Of a DNA stretch of 64,000 nt, positions 55,111 to 64,000 are shown one piece after another (position 1 is the first letter of the stretch; every line of letters starts with the position of its first letter). A program made the translations under genes and the position numbers. Under the pieces are notes generated by a model that saw only the letters and a list, made by a program, of their open reading frames with translations, was not told where the DNA came from and did not search any database. This DNA comes from Rhodocollybia butyracea (Eukaryota > Basidiomycota > Agaricomycetes > Agaricales > Omphalotaceae), in contig JADNRY010000200.1 in assembly GCA_015501585.1 (NCBI GenBank), positions 50,366 to 114,365 of the forward strand, read 5' to 3'.

Positions 55111-55852
55111 CTATAACTTCCACTCCTGTGGAATATGATCAAAGTATGAAGGCCCCCACATTGGCCGAGGTTCGAGGGTAAAAGGAGGTTCGACAACCGA
55201 TCGAAGCCCGATATTGCCTTGAGGACAAATTGGAGTTATACTAGGACCACCCGAACCCATGGTTCCTGAGTCTAGTTTGTCAAGCTCGATGCTGAATGAA
55301 GGCAAAACCATTGTATTCTTATCTTCTGTAATGTTATGATTGAGACAAATTTGTATATCATGCGTTGTTAACTGACCTTCACCACTACTCAATGCAGCAA
55401 CAGTGTTGGCCGCCAACCTTCGACCTGCAAAACACTCTGTAAACGTTGTATCTAACACAGCTATTTTTTAACTCACCTGAACTGGCATGCCCTTTTTCTA
55501 TCGCTTTCCTCTGTGCGTATCTCCGATTCTGCCATAACTTCATCAACTTGCTATTAAGAATCATCGAAAAAGTCAACATACTCTAAACCATATCTGTTTT
55601 TCAAAACGTCAATAAATTATAAAGCAACGCAAGTCAGTTTACGCACTTTAACTCGTCCCATATCCATCTGTACAAACTGCAAGATCTTCGCAATTTCAGA
55701 AGCCGCAGGATTAGCGTTCTGTGCCAGAATCATGACTGGTACATCAGAACGAGTGGCGTTCAACATACCTGAGAAAAGAACGCATTCAGATATCTTCTAT
55801 CCTGTTGGGAGGGTTGACGGATAAACTGTGGTCGATTTGTTCTTTTAGCCAT
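55111..55852 (-). CDS. Homeodomain protein, 160 aa, six exons
   Basis: Exons 55852-55769, 55718-55647, 55593-55582, 55528-55477, 55424-55377 and 55325-55111 join with all phases kept (483 nt, 160 aa). Introns of about 50 bp have GT-AG ends. Residues 4-66 form a homeodomain: KRTNRPQFIRQ at the N-terminal arm, Q-Q-D-R-R-Y-L-N-A-F-F for helix 1, N-P-A-A-S-E-I-A for helix 2, and RVKIWFRNRRYAQRK for the recognition helix. The W-F-x-N-R-R signature is complete, with R where Q is most common; N51-type Asn and the following Arg pair are present. The WF and NRR halves lie in different exons (exon 3 is only 12 nt). The remaining 90 residues are acidic/proline-rich without a second domain. It is a likely nuclear DNA-binding regulator, transcribed divergently from the MFS gene 468 bp away. 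Confidence 0.82.
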
Positions 55853-56089
55853 TCACCAACGTCCGTGGTTCAATCAAGAAATCAGAATGGTGTCCACGGT
55901 TGCGAAACGGAGAAAGTTGAGCACCCAACAACGGTCACAGAGTCTCCTGAGATTTGTGCCGTAACATTGATTAACTTACGTTGTCCTCCTGAGCATGTTC
56001 TCAGCATAATCATTGACTACTGCCGTCACTCTGCCAATCCGATGGCCTTCACTCTTCAAGCATCAAGCGGGCCAAGCGATCCACAAATT

Positions 56090-56319
56090 GTCAAAGCTGA
56101 GGATTTCATCCCATATATGGTAAGGCTCCGGCAATTACCGATGTTTCTCTCGGCTGTACCGCCTGGCGATGTCCTCGCTACCTGGTGACGTTCTCGCCGC
56201 CTAACAATGTCCTCACCTCCTCCAACCATGCATTAATCACCAACTTATTCAGTGCCCGCGTAGCGGCGTTTTATAAGTGGCCTGAGTCCCTTCCAGGCTC
56301 GCAAACTCCTACATCCACT
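56090..56319 (+). promoter_or_regulatory. Promoter of the MFS transporter with TATA box
   Basis: TTTTATAAG at 56269-56277 lies 43-51 bp before the ATG at 56320. The block from about 56091 (gtcaaagctgaggatttc) to the ATG is duplicated before the second MFS copy, where part of it is further expanded into an 82-84 bp tandem repeat. The region is shared with the divergent homeodomain gene, so co-regulation is possible. Confidence 0.6.
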
Positions 56320-58086
56320 ATGGAGAAGCAATTGTCCATTACAGACGACACCGCTCTCCCACAATCTACTTTCACTATGGAGAAGCAAGCATACGCATTG
56401 GGCGACAAACCATTCAGCTCAAGTTCCCAGCAAAATATGTCTCCCTCAAAGAAGCAGCCATTATCTTCCGTGGGTGACAGAACACTCGAAAGCCTTTCGG
56501 ACGAACAAACCGCCGTGATCGATCCCGGTGAGCTTCCTGAAGGTGGCCTAGACGCATGGCTCGCCGTGATTGCTGTCTTCCTCCTCACTTTCGTATCCTT
56601 AGGCACGGGAAGCATATGGGGAGTCTTCCAAAGTGCCTATGCCATCAACCCATCCTCCCGATTCCAACAAGACAGTACACTCAAATTCGGATATGTCGGC
56701 GGCTGCAGTATTGGGTTTGCTTTTATGATAGGACCCTTTTCTAATCTCCTCATCTCCAAGTTCGGTATTCATTCGCCGATTATACTGGGTGTTGGGACTA
56801 TAGCGGTTGCGCTGATGCTGGGATCAATTGCAAAGACTTATTGGGAACTTTTGCTTTCACAGGGGATTATGTTCGGGTAGGGCTTTTTGTTGTTATCATA
56901 CTTATTTGGAATCCTGATCAACATTGATTTTCTGAACAGAATTGGCTGTTCTTTCACGTATGTACCTGCCATCGGCCTTCCTGCGCAACGGTTTAAAAGG
57001 AAGAGAGCTCTTGCAACAGGCATTGCTAGTGTATATTTTCCAACGCTTTTTTTTTTGTTAGTATATCTGATTGATCCATCGAACTATATTCTTTTTTTCT
57101 TCCAGGCAGGAGCATGTGCAGGCGCAGTCATCCTCGCACCCGTCGTTCAATCCTCCATCGACCATCTCGGCATCCCCTGGGCCCTGCGCATCCTCAGTTT
57201 CATAACTCTAGCACTCGGTTTCACAGCAATATGCTGTATCCGCAAACGAGCGGCGACCAAGAAAATTGTCCAGTACAGACCTTTCGATCCAAGTCTGTTT
57301 AAGATTCCTGGATACCCTCTATACCTTGCGTTCGCATTTTTGCAGTTGTTTGGGCATCAGATCCCGTTGTTTTTTATTCCGAGTAAGCGATGGCGTTGTT
57401 GGGTTTCCTCATCAAAAATTAGACTGACTATCTTATCTGAATTATTACTACAGGTTATTGTACGACGATAGGAATATCACCTGTTAACGCCTCGGCGGTT
57501 CTATCTGTTGCCTCATCGGTAAGTTTTATTGGGCGAATCATGGCAGGGATGACGGCGGATAAATGGGGGACAATCAATGTCCTTATTTTATTCACCTTTT
57601 TTTCGGGGCTGGCATGTCTTGTTATATGGATATTTGCGAAGAGTCTTGGGGTTATGATGGTGTTCGCTGTGTTTTGGGCTTTTTTCAGCGGTGGTGAGTT
57701 CTATGATTCATTGAGCTGATGAAAAATCATAACTTTGATTTTGATTTGCTTCCTCCCTCCGCGTTTTCCCTGTTTTTGTTTTGTTTCCTCACAAAAAAGT
57801 GTACTGGGCCCTGTCCGTCCCAGCCTCTGCCAAAATCGTCGGCGTGGAAAAACTCGGCTCAGCAGTAGCCATCCAGTTCTTGACGAATGTCCTCCCGGCA
57901 ATATTCGCTGGGCCCATTGGGTCCCAGATAATCGTCGCTTCTGCTGCTAATGCGGGGATCTCAATAGATAATGTTGCGGCATATAGGTTTCTTACTGTTT
58001 GTGCTGGGTTGGTGTCGATTGTGTCTTCGTTGATTTTGGTGCAGGTGAGGCTGGGCTTCAGTAGGAAGTTGTTGGAGAAGGTGTAG
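56320..58086 (+). CDS. MFS transporter, monocarboxylate-transporter-like, 483 aa
   Basis: Exons 56320-56876, 56940-57030, 57106-57382, 57454-57693 and 57800-58086 join with phases kept, giving 483 aa. An 80-residue polar N-terminus (two METEK-like segments, MEKQLSITDD and MEKQAYALGD) precedes LPEGGLDAWLAVIAVFLLTF, the D/EGG-x-x-A-W start of TM1 in fungal MCT-like permeases. Next come FGIHSPIILGVGTIAVALML, then YVPAIGLPAQRFKRKRALAT with GIAS, a typical TM4-5 loop. A central polar loop (RKRAATKKIVQYRPFDPSLF) separates the two halves. The second half has VSFIGRIMAGMTADKWGTIN, the MFS G-R-x3-G-x3-D-x-W loop. About 12 helices are expected in the plasma membrane. The substrate is probably a carboxylate or similar small molecule, by family only. 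Confidence 0.85.
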
Positions 58087-59166
58087 AGGGAGTGGGAGAG
58101 GGAAGGGAGAGAGGGAAAGAGCGGTCGCTGCATTATTGCATAGGTTGTGTTTTGTTGCATACATATGATATGATGATCTTTTCTTTGAATGGTTGCTACA
58201 CAAAGCATCTTTTTGCATTTATCTTATCTTAGAATTTGGCATGATGCATGCTACTATATGTTGGAACATGGTATTGTCGATTTGTGGGCCAGCTTGAATG
58301 AGATCTTAGATGCGGGGGTATTCTTGAAATTCCTGTTTACCCCCCGCTTCAATCTGGATTGATCCCGAGGTGATCGTGGAAGCGTACAGATAGCAAAAGT
58401 AAAGTTGGGTCCAAATCGAGGGGTCGAGTTAAATACTTTTCCCTATATGTGAAGAGTCCTGCATTTGAATCATGTCGAAAGGCGGATTGTATAATTCTTA
58501 CACTCAAACGCCACACAACACAAAGCATTTTGCATTTAACCATCATTAGAAGATAGTTATGTAAAGTCGGAACTCAGGCCATAAGCCAACTTTAGACCAA
58601 CTTTAGACCCACGTGTCAGGACTCAGCACCTAAATATTTAAATACCCCTTGGATGAAGCACTAGTCATTAGAACCAATATAGAGAGTGTGTTGTACCAGG
58701 ACTGTGCTGAGTACTTGTTGCGTTAGGATTTGACATTACAAGCTTACGTAGTTCCGAAATTGTAGACAGCGGATGCTCCTGTATTTTGTCTCTCTCTTCT
58801 GACTGTCATGGAGAAGACAACCGGAAATATACTCATTGCTGCCTTTTTAGCCTCAGGAACTTATCACAACAGTACTGGCCTAATATACTACAGTACAACT
58901 ATTTCTGGGGGATTTACGGGGTACAAGTAGCTGAGTAATCGACATCGGATCGGTTGGTTGCTATGGTCCCAACTACAACAGTTGGGTTACTCATCAATGA
59001 TGATCAAGCTATCTTTGACAGTTTTTTGTTTCATGATGGAATTCATTGGGCTTTGCAAGTATAAGAAGCGAAGACATCAGGCCCTTGATCAAGCTATTGC
59101 TCTATCAGGTTGCTACTATCAGGTATCATAGCAGAGTTGCGATTCACGTTAACTTCTTTCAGTTGT
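58087..59166. other. Intergenic region, no supported gene
   Basis: Contains the 3' end of the MFS transcript and probably the promoter of the membrane protein gene. A frame from 58809 (MEKTTGNILIAAF) stops at 58929 and was not joined to the downstream exons with confidence. No repeat or RNA gene seen. Confidence 0.4.
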
Positions 59167-60414
59167 ATGACATCAGCAGAGCAAGAACAGTTTTTTTTTT
59201 CAGGATTTTATTGCTATGCCAATATAATCGGTGCTGTGATTTTCGCGATTGCTGATGGTGAATATCTACTTCTTGACTGTGGGCTGAGACCTTGATATAA
59301 TCATTCATGCTATTTTTAGGAATTGCTACACTGGGGATACTGATTGTCATCCGGCTGCTACAGTGAGTATTTTCTGATGTTCACTAATATCTCTGTACTT
59401 AGCGACTGTGACTAAACACTGATCAGAGTCAAAACCTGGAGAGAACCCAAAGCAATACAGCTTCTGTGCTGTGTTCTTATTTGGCTTTGTTTAATAGGGC
59501 AAACAATTCTTTTAGCATTGACAATCTTTGGTCAAATAAGGCAGGTTGAGGGGATCCCAACGCCTATAAATTTCATCATCATCAACAACATCAAGGATGC
59601 TTTATGCACAGTAATGGTGAGATTTAGGCATACTTGGTGGCTGAATAATTTTACCTGGATTTCAGATTTTAGCTGGTGATCTTGTGCTCTGCTGGAGAGC
59701 CTGGGTGTTATTACCACATGACAAATCTTGGCGGTTTGTGCTAGCAATAATGATGATTTGCAATATAGGTATGCATTACAATTTGCAATTCTTGTTGTGA
59801 CGTTTATGACAGTATGACTCATGTGGTGACAGGGCTCAATATTGCAGACCTAATTTCTGATGAGATTGCCGTCGTTAAATCCACATCCACTCCTGTCCTG
59901 GATTCAGTTGCCATAGCCACTTCACTGGCAGTGAACATGACAGCAACATCATTGATTGGTTGGAAAGCTTGGTGGAAACATTTCCCGGCATCAGGTTGTA
60001 TATTATGTTCTAACCAAGTTTTAACCTTAGGGCCTATCACAGAACAATGAGAGAAGTTTCAGTCTGGAGGAAAAGTCGTGCTCTAAAAGTTCTATTTTTT
60101 TTGATAGAATCCGGGGCAGTTTTTCTGGTTATGCAATTGTTGTCATTGATTGTACTGTCCATTGATGTGTCTCCACTACTGATACCAAACTTGAAAAGTC
60201 TGGAAACCATTACCTTTGGTACAGATGCCAGTGTGCAAGTGTGGCAGGCTTCAGCAGTAAGTCTGTTTTCATTTTTTAGTCCAGGAACACCTTGGTTAAA
60301 ATCTTTCAGGCACTTTATCCAATTGCCATAATAATTATAATCCAATCGAACCATTCGCCCATTGTAGAAACACTTCATTTAACTGCTCAAACCCCAACTC
60401 TCAGTGTTTCATAG
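59167..60414 (+). CDS. Seven-helix membrane protein of an Agaricomycete multicopy family
   Basis: Exons 59167-59257, 59320-59362, 59427-59616, 59666-59768, 59833-about 60005, 60031-60256 and 60310-60414 encode successive hydrophobic segments. These include CYANIIGAVIFAIADG, IATLGILIVIRLLQ, the exon from LLCCVLIWLCLIGQTILLAL, then GDLVLCWRAWVLLPHDKSWR, AVNMTATSLIGWKAWWKHFP, VLFFLIESGAVFLVMQLLSL and ALYPIAIIIIIQS. The G-D-x-x-x-x-W-R-A-W-V-L-x-P, (A)T-S-L-I-G-x-K-A-W and L-x-x-E-S-G-A blocks, with a final YP-x-I-I-I-I, are those of a large mushroom family of predicted seven-helix proteins of unknown role. All junctions keep phase except the one at about 60005/60031, which is one base off unless a later acceptor is used. 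It may therefore be intact or freshly broken. Confidence 0.62.
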
Positions 60415-61907
60415 AGCATGATGTGTTGAAGATACTCAGTATCTAGTAGTAGAATATCCCTTGCTTTAACATTACCTATTGTTTCTATCAAGCTAGTGAA
60501 TACAATCTCAGGATTTACTTTGAGAGAACTTGGGGTGCTCACAACACCTTGTATGTTGGTGATGGATGGGGCACTGCTTGATCTAGTATTGTAAAGTCTA
60601 TGTGTCCTGGGTGTAACAACTACGGCCCTCCGGCCCCCTACCCCCCTTTGCAAAGTGGCGTTCATATTACCTAATGACGCTACTCTTACCTCGTACCACC
60701 CGTATTTCGTCTATTTCTGTAATAGAACCAGATCTTGCTCATGGTCTGAGGGATTTAGAGCCAGAGGTGTTACACTGGGATCCTGTAAGTCTCTTATATT
60801 GAGATAGAAGTGTAGTAGTAGGGCTAGACTGCCCTCTCATCAATAGTTCACTTACTGTCACTTTCACTAGTATTCTATTTCATTTACAGTATATTGGCCA
60901 GGATGGGACCTAGATACTGGATTATGTTGTATAAGCTACAGAGCTTTGTCCACTCTGGAGTCCGTTAGCTGGTGTTGGGGGAATCCGCCAAGCGCCGGTA
61001 TGCCGATCCTGCTTGCTGATTGAGGATCTCAGGGAATCGATTGGACCGACTCGAGGTTAATTAACTTTCTTTTCGATCGCTTCATCATTGTACTTCTTTT
61101 CTTTGTTTATTTATATTTAGTACCTACTTCTCTGTCATATAAAGTACTTTTCCCCCCTTTATTCGGAACTGTCATCTATCAGAGGCCAACGAGCCAACCT
61201 TTTGAGTGTTCCGTCGTTGTCTACGGTGTAGCGACACGGATACAATAATCAAAGTTAAGTGTTTGCTTACCGTTATCTCCGTTACTCGCTACTTGATAAG
61301 ATTACGCGCTCTAGACGCGTCGTCTTCTTTCTTTTACGGCTAGACGACTTTCCCTGACCCGACTGACTACCCTTGAGTCTATCAGCAGACTCCTTATCTC
61401 GTATACAGAAGTAAGTTGATAGAGGAGGAATAGGGATGAATTGTAGTGATAGAAACCTGTAACCCCGGTCGAGATCCTCGCGAAGAGGGGCTGGAGTCGT
61501 TACCAGTGTGAGTGTCGACGTCGCGCTTGCCTCAACATGTCTAGGCTTAATTAAATTATAATCCATTATTTTGATGATCGGCTGGAAGGGAGTGTGCTAA
61601 TGGCTACAAACAGATGTATGCTACTGATATGCTTTCATCCCATGCCCTGGACACCTCCAGAGTCGAAGCAATTTGGAAGGACAATAGTGTTCCTCTGTGG
61701 CCGCAGAGCGAAGTATTTCATGAGGTTGGTAGTTCCGCAAGTCGTTTAAAGTGTGTGTAATATATAACTTAGTAGAGAGAGAGACTTCAAAGAATCTTAA
61801 TGCAAATGACAATACTTACGTCGACGAGATATTATAGAGATTGATATATATTGAACCGAAAGGAGTTCCTGAGTCCCCTTGCCCAGGTCAATGGTCCGAA
61901 AGGATGC
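60415..61907. other. No supported gene
   Basis: The minus-strand frame 60387-60665 overlaps the end of the membrane protein gene and has no motif. The minus frame 61282-61566 ends in a basic Ser/Arg/Lys-rich segment (SSSRKRKKTTRLERV) and might be a remnant, but nothing supports it. No repeat or RNA gene was recognised. Confidence 0.35.
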
Positions 61908-62000
61908 GTCAAAGCTGAGGATTTCTTCCCATCTATGGCAAGGCCCGGCAGTTGCCGAAGAGCGGGCCAAGACCGCCGAGTTATACTTTTTTGACTCGCC

Positions 62001-62230
62001 GTCTGGTGATGTCCTCACCTCCAACCATGCATTCACCACCAACTTATCCAGCCCCCGCCAAGTTAGACTACTTTGGCTCACCGCCTGGCGATGTACTCAC
62101 CTCCTCCAACCCATTCACCACCAACTTTATTCAGTACCTGCGCCAAGTTAGACTCTTTTGGCTCACCTCTGGAAATGTCCTCACCTCCCTCCCCGTGTAT
62201 TCACCACACTTATCCAGTGCCCACGCGGAG
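62001..62230. repeat. 82-84 bp tandem repeat in the promoter of the second MFS copy
   Basis: Three units start (g/t)(t/c)ctgg(t/c/a)(g/a)atgt at 62001, 62083 and 62167. Each continues with ctcacctcc ... attcaccac ... ttatccag or ttcagt, and the first two end in gccaagttagact with ggctcacc. The first MFS copy has only about one to one and a half units (56160-56260), so the expansion followed or accompanied duplication. TTTTATAAG is at 62234-62242. Confidence 0.7.
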
Positions 62231-62283
62231 GCGTTTTATAAGTGGCCTGAGTCCCTTCCCTCTCCCCAAACTCCTACATCCCC

Positions 62284-64000
62284 ATGGAGAAGCAACCGTC
62301 CGTTGCAGACGACACCGCTTCCCGCAATCTGCTTCACTACGGAGAAGCAAGCATACGCTTCGGACAGCAAACCGTTCAACTCCACTTCCCAACAAGATAC
62401 GTTCCCCTCAGAGAAGCAGCCATCATCTTCCGTGCACGACAGAGCACTTGAAAGTGTTACTGACGATGGCAGTCAACGAACCGACGTGATCGATCCCGAT
62501 GAGCTTCCTGAAGGTGGCCTAGGCGCCTGGCTCACCGTTCTTGCTGTCTTCCTCCTCACTTTCGTATCCTTAGGCACGGGAAGCGTGTGGGGAATCTTCC
62601 AAAGTGCCTATGCCACCGACCCATCCTCCCGATTCCAACAAGACAGCACATTCAAAATTGGATTTGTCGGCGGCTGCAGTGGGCTTGCTTTTATAATCGG
62701 ACCCTTTTCTAATATCCTCATCTCCAAGTTTGGTATCCATGCGCCGATTATACTGGGTGTTGGGACTCTAGTGGCTGCGCTGATGCTGGGATCAATTGCG
62801 AAGACTTATTGGGAACTTTTGCTTTCACAGGGAATTATGTTTGGGTAGGATTTTTTTTGTTGTTATCATACTTATTTGGAATCCTGATAAATGTTGCTTT
62901 TTTGAACAGAATTGGTTGTTCTTTCGCATATGTACCTGCCATCAGCCTTCCTGCGCAACGGTTTCAAAAAAAAGAGCTTTTCGACAGGCATTGCCAGTGT
63001 ACATTTTCCGACACTTCTTTTTTTGGTATATCTGACTGATCCATCGAACTGTATTTTTTTTTCTTCAGGCAGGAGCATGTGCAGGCGCAGTCATCCTCGC
63101 ACCCGTCGTTCAATCCTCCATCGACCATTTCGGCATCCCTGGGCCCTGCGCATCCTCGGTTTCCTAACTCTAGCACTCGGTGTCACAGCTATATGCTGTA
63201 TCCGCCAACGAGGGGCAACCAAGAAAATCGTCCAGTACAGACCTTTCGACCCTAGTCTGCTTAAGATCCCTGGATATCCTCTATACCTTGCTTTTGCATT
63301 TTTGCAGTTTTTGGGCATGAGATACCATTGTTTTTTATTCCGAGTAAGCGATGGCGTTGTGGGTTCATCAAAAATTATACTGGCTGTCTTATCTGAACTA
63401 TTACAGGTTATTGTACGACGATACGAATATCCCCTGTTAATGCCTCGGCGGTTTTGTCTGTTGCGTCATCGGTAAGTTGTATTGGGCGAATCATGGCAGG
63501 GATGATGGCGGATAAATGGGGGACGATCAATGTCCTTATTTTGTTCAAATTTCTTTCGGGGCTGACATGTCTTGTTATATGGACATTGGCAAAGAGTCTT
63601 GGGTTATGATGGCGTTTGCTGTATTTTGGGGTTTTTTCAGTGGTGGTACGTCTTATGATTCATTGAACTGATGGAATTTTGATCTTGATTTATACTTTTT
63701 GCTCCCCCCCTCCTCCGCTTCTTTCCCTCCTTTTTTGTTCTTCACAAAAAAAGCATACTGGGCCCTGTCCGTCCCAGCCTCTGCTAAAATCGTCGGCCTC
63801 GAAAAACTCGGCTCAGCAGTAGCCTCCAGTTCCTGACGAATGTCCTCCCGGCAATATTCGCTGCGCCATTGGATCCCAGATTATCGCTGCTACTGCTGCT
63901 AATGCGGGGATCTCGATAGATGATGTTGAGGCATACAAGTTTCTAATTGTTTGGGCTGGTTGGCATCGGTGGTGTCTTCGCTGATTTTGGTGCCTGTGAG
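62284..64000 (+). pseudogene. MFS transporter, second copy, frameshifted and running off the window
   Basis: Starts MEKQPSVADDTA at 62284 and follows the first copy (56320-58086) exon by exon, including intron positions (62847-62909 matches intron 1). Compared with the first copy it has a 2-base loss near 62325-62340, a shift in an A run near 62970, and a loss in GGCATCCC(C)TGGGCC near 63140. More one-base losses lie near 63603, 63823 and 63865. Between these the protein is well preserved (GGLGAWLTVLAVFLLTFVSL, FGIHAPIILGVGTLVAALML). The end lies beyond 64000. It is either a recent pseudogene or a sequence with uncorrected indel errors. Confidence 0.78.

Noticed and set aside
55805..56188. 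127-codon plus-strand frame ahead of the MFS gene
   Set aside because: It overlaps exon 1 of the homeodomain gene on the other strand and extends into the duplicated promoter; no motif.

Overview
This window reads as nuclear DNA of an Agaricomycete (mushroom-forming basidiomycete). The evidence is short introns of about 50 bp with GTRNGT donors, TATA plus CT-rich fungal promoters, and lineage-typical families: Plavaka transposase, a KDZ/CxC-like fragment, hAT elements, a DUF6532-type protein, an RNase H1 N-terminal (viroplasmin-like) mini-gene, a seven-helix membrane protein family and an MCT-like MFS transporter. The species cannot be assigned. Most of the window is accessory, transposon-derived and decayed; the right 9 kb is the most host-like part.

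Layout. (1) 1-12,300: a possible large Plavaka-type DNA transposon. A broken transposase on the minus strand (N-terminal part 5098-3985, C-terminal part 1557-814) and two plus-strand genes, one of an unnamed Agaricomycete family and one broken DUF6532-like gene, lie between a CTCAAG-rich left flank and a CTTGAG-rich right flank, which suggests inverted subterminal repeats. (2) 12,300-22,800: small or broken genes and many non-autonomous DNA elements: a hAT-type MITE with a perfect 8-bp target duplication, a 1.2-kb foldback element, a 347-bp near-perfect palindromic element, a CxC-like gene fragment cut by a hAT terminus, and a hAT transposase C-terminus. (3) 22,801-33,869: a chromovirus-type Ty3/gypsy LTR element with a very long Gag, an internal pol deletion, an integrase with chromodomain, and a spliced antisense gene of 275 aa between pol and the 3' LTR. 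Its LTRs carry a tandem array of about ten stem-loops with a fixed loop and co-varying stems, the most striking structure in the window. (4) 33,870-35,816: a second, oppositely oriented gypsy element reduced to LTR plus gag. (5) 36,705-38,009: a decayed secreted-protein gene made of two tandem modules. (6) 40,152-51,260: a third gypsy gag fragment joined through a 2.1-kb non-coding repeat to a Ty1/copia gag-pol. The copia pol is split by a second copy of the palindromic element. A second hAT MITE with a perfect 8-bp target duplication and a second copy of the 2-kb repeat follow. (7) 52,000-64,000: a six-exon homeodomain gene divergent from a complete five-exon MFS transporter, a seven-helix membrane protein gene, and a duplicated MFS copy full of one-base deletions running off the window end.

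Together the genes say more about genome dynamics than about one pathway: nested insertions, recombination between dispersed repeats, and loss of coding capacity. The pairs most likely to work as host genes are the homeodomain factor and its divergently transcribed transporter, and the membrane protein at 59.2-60.4 kb.
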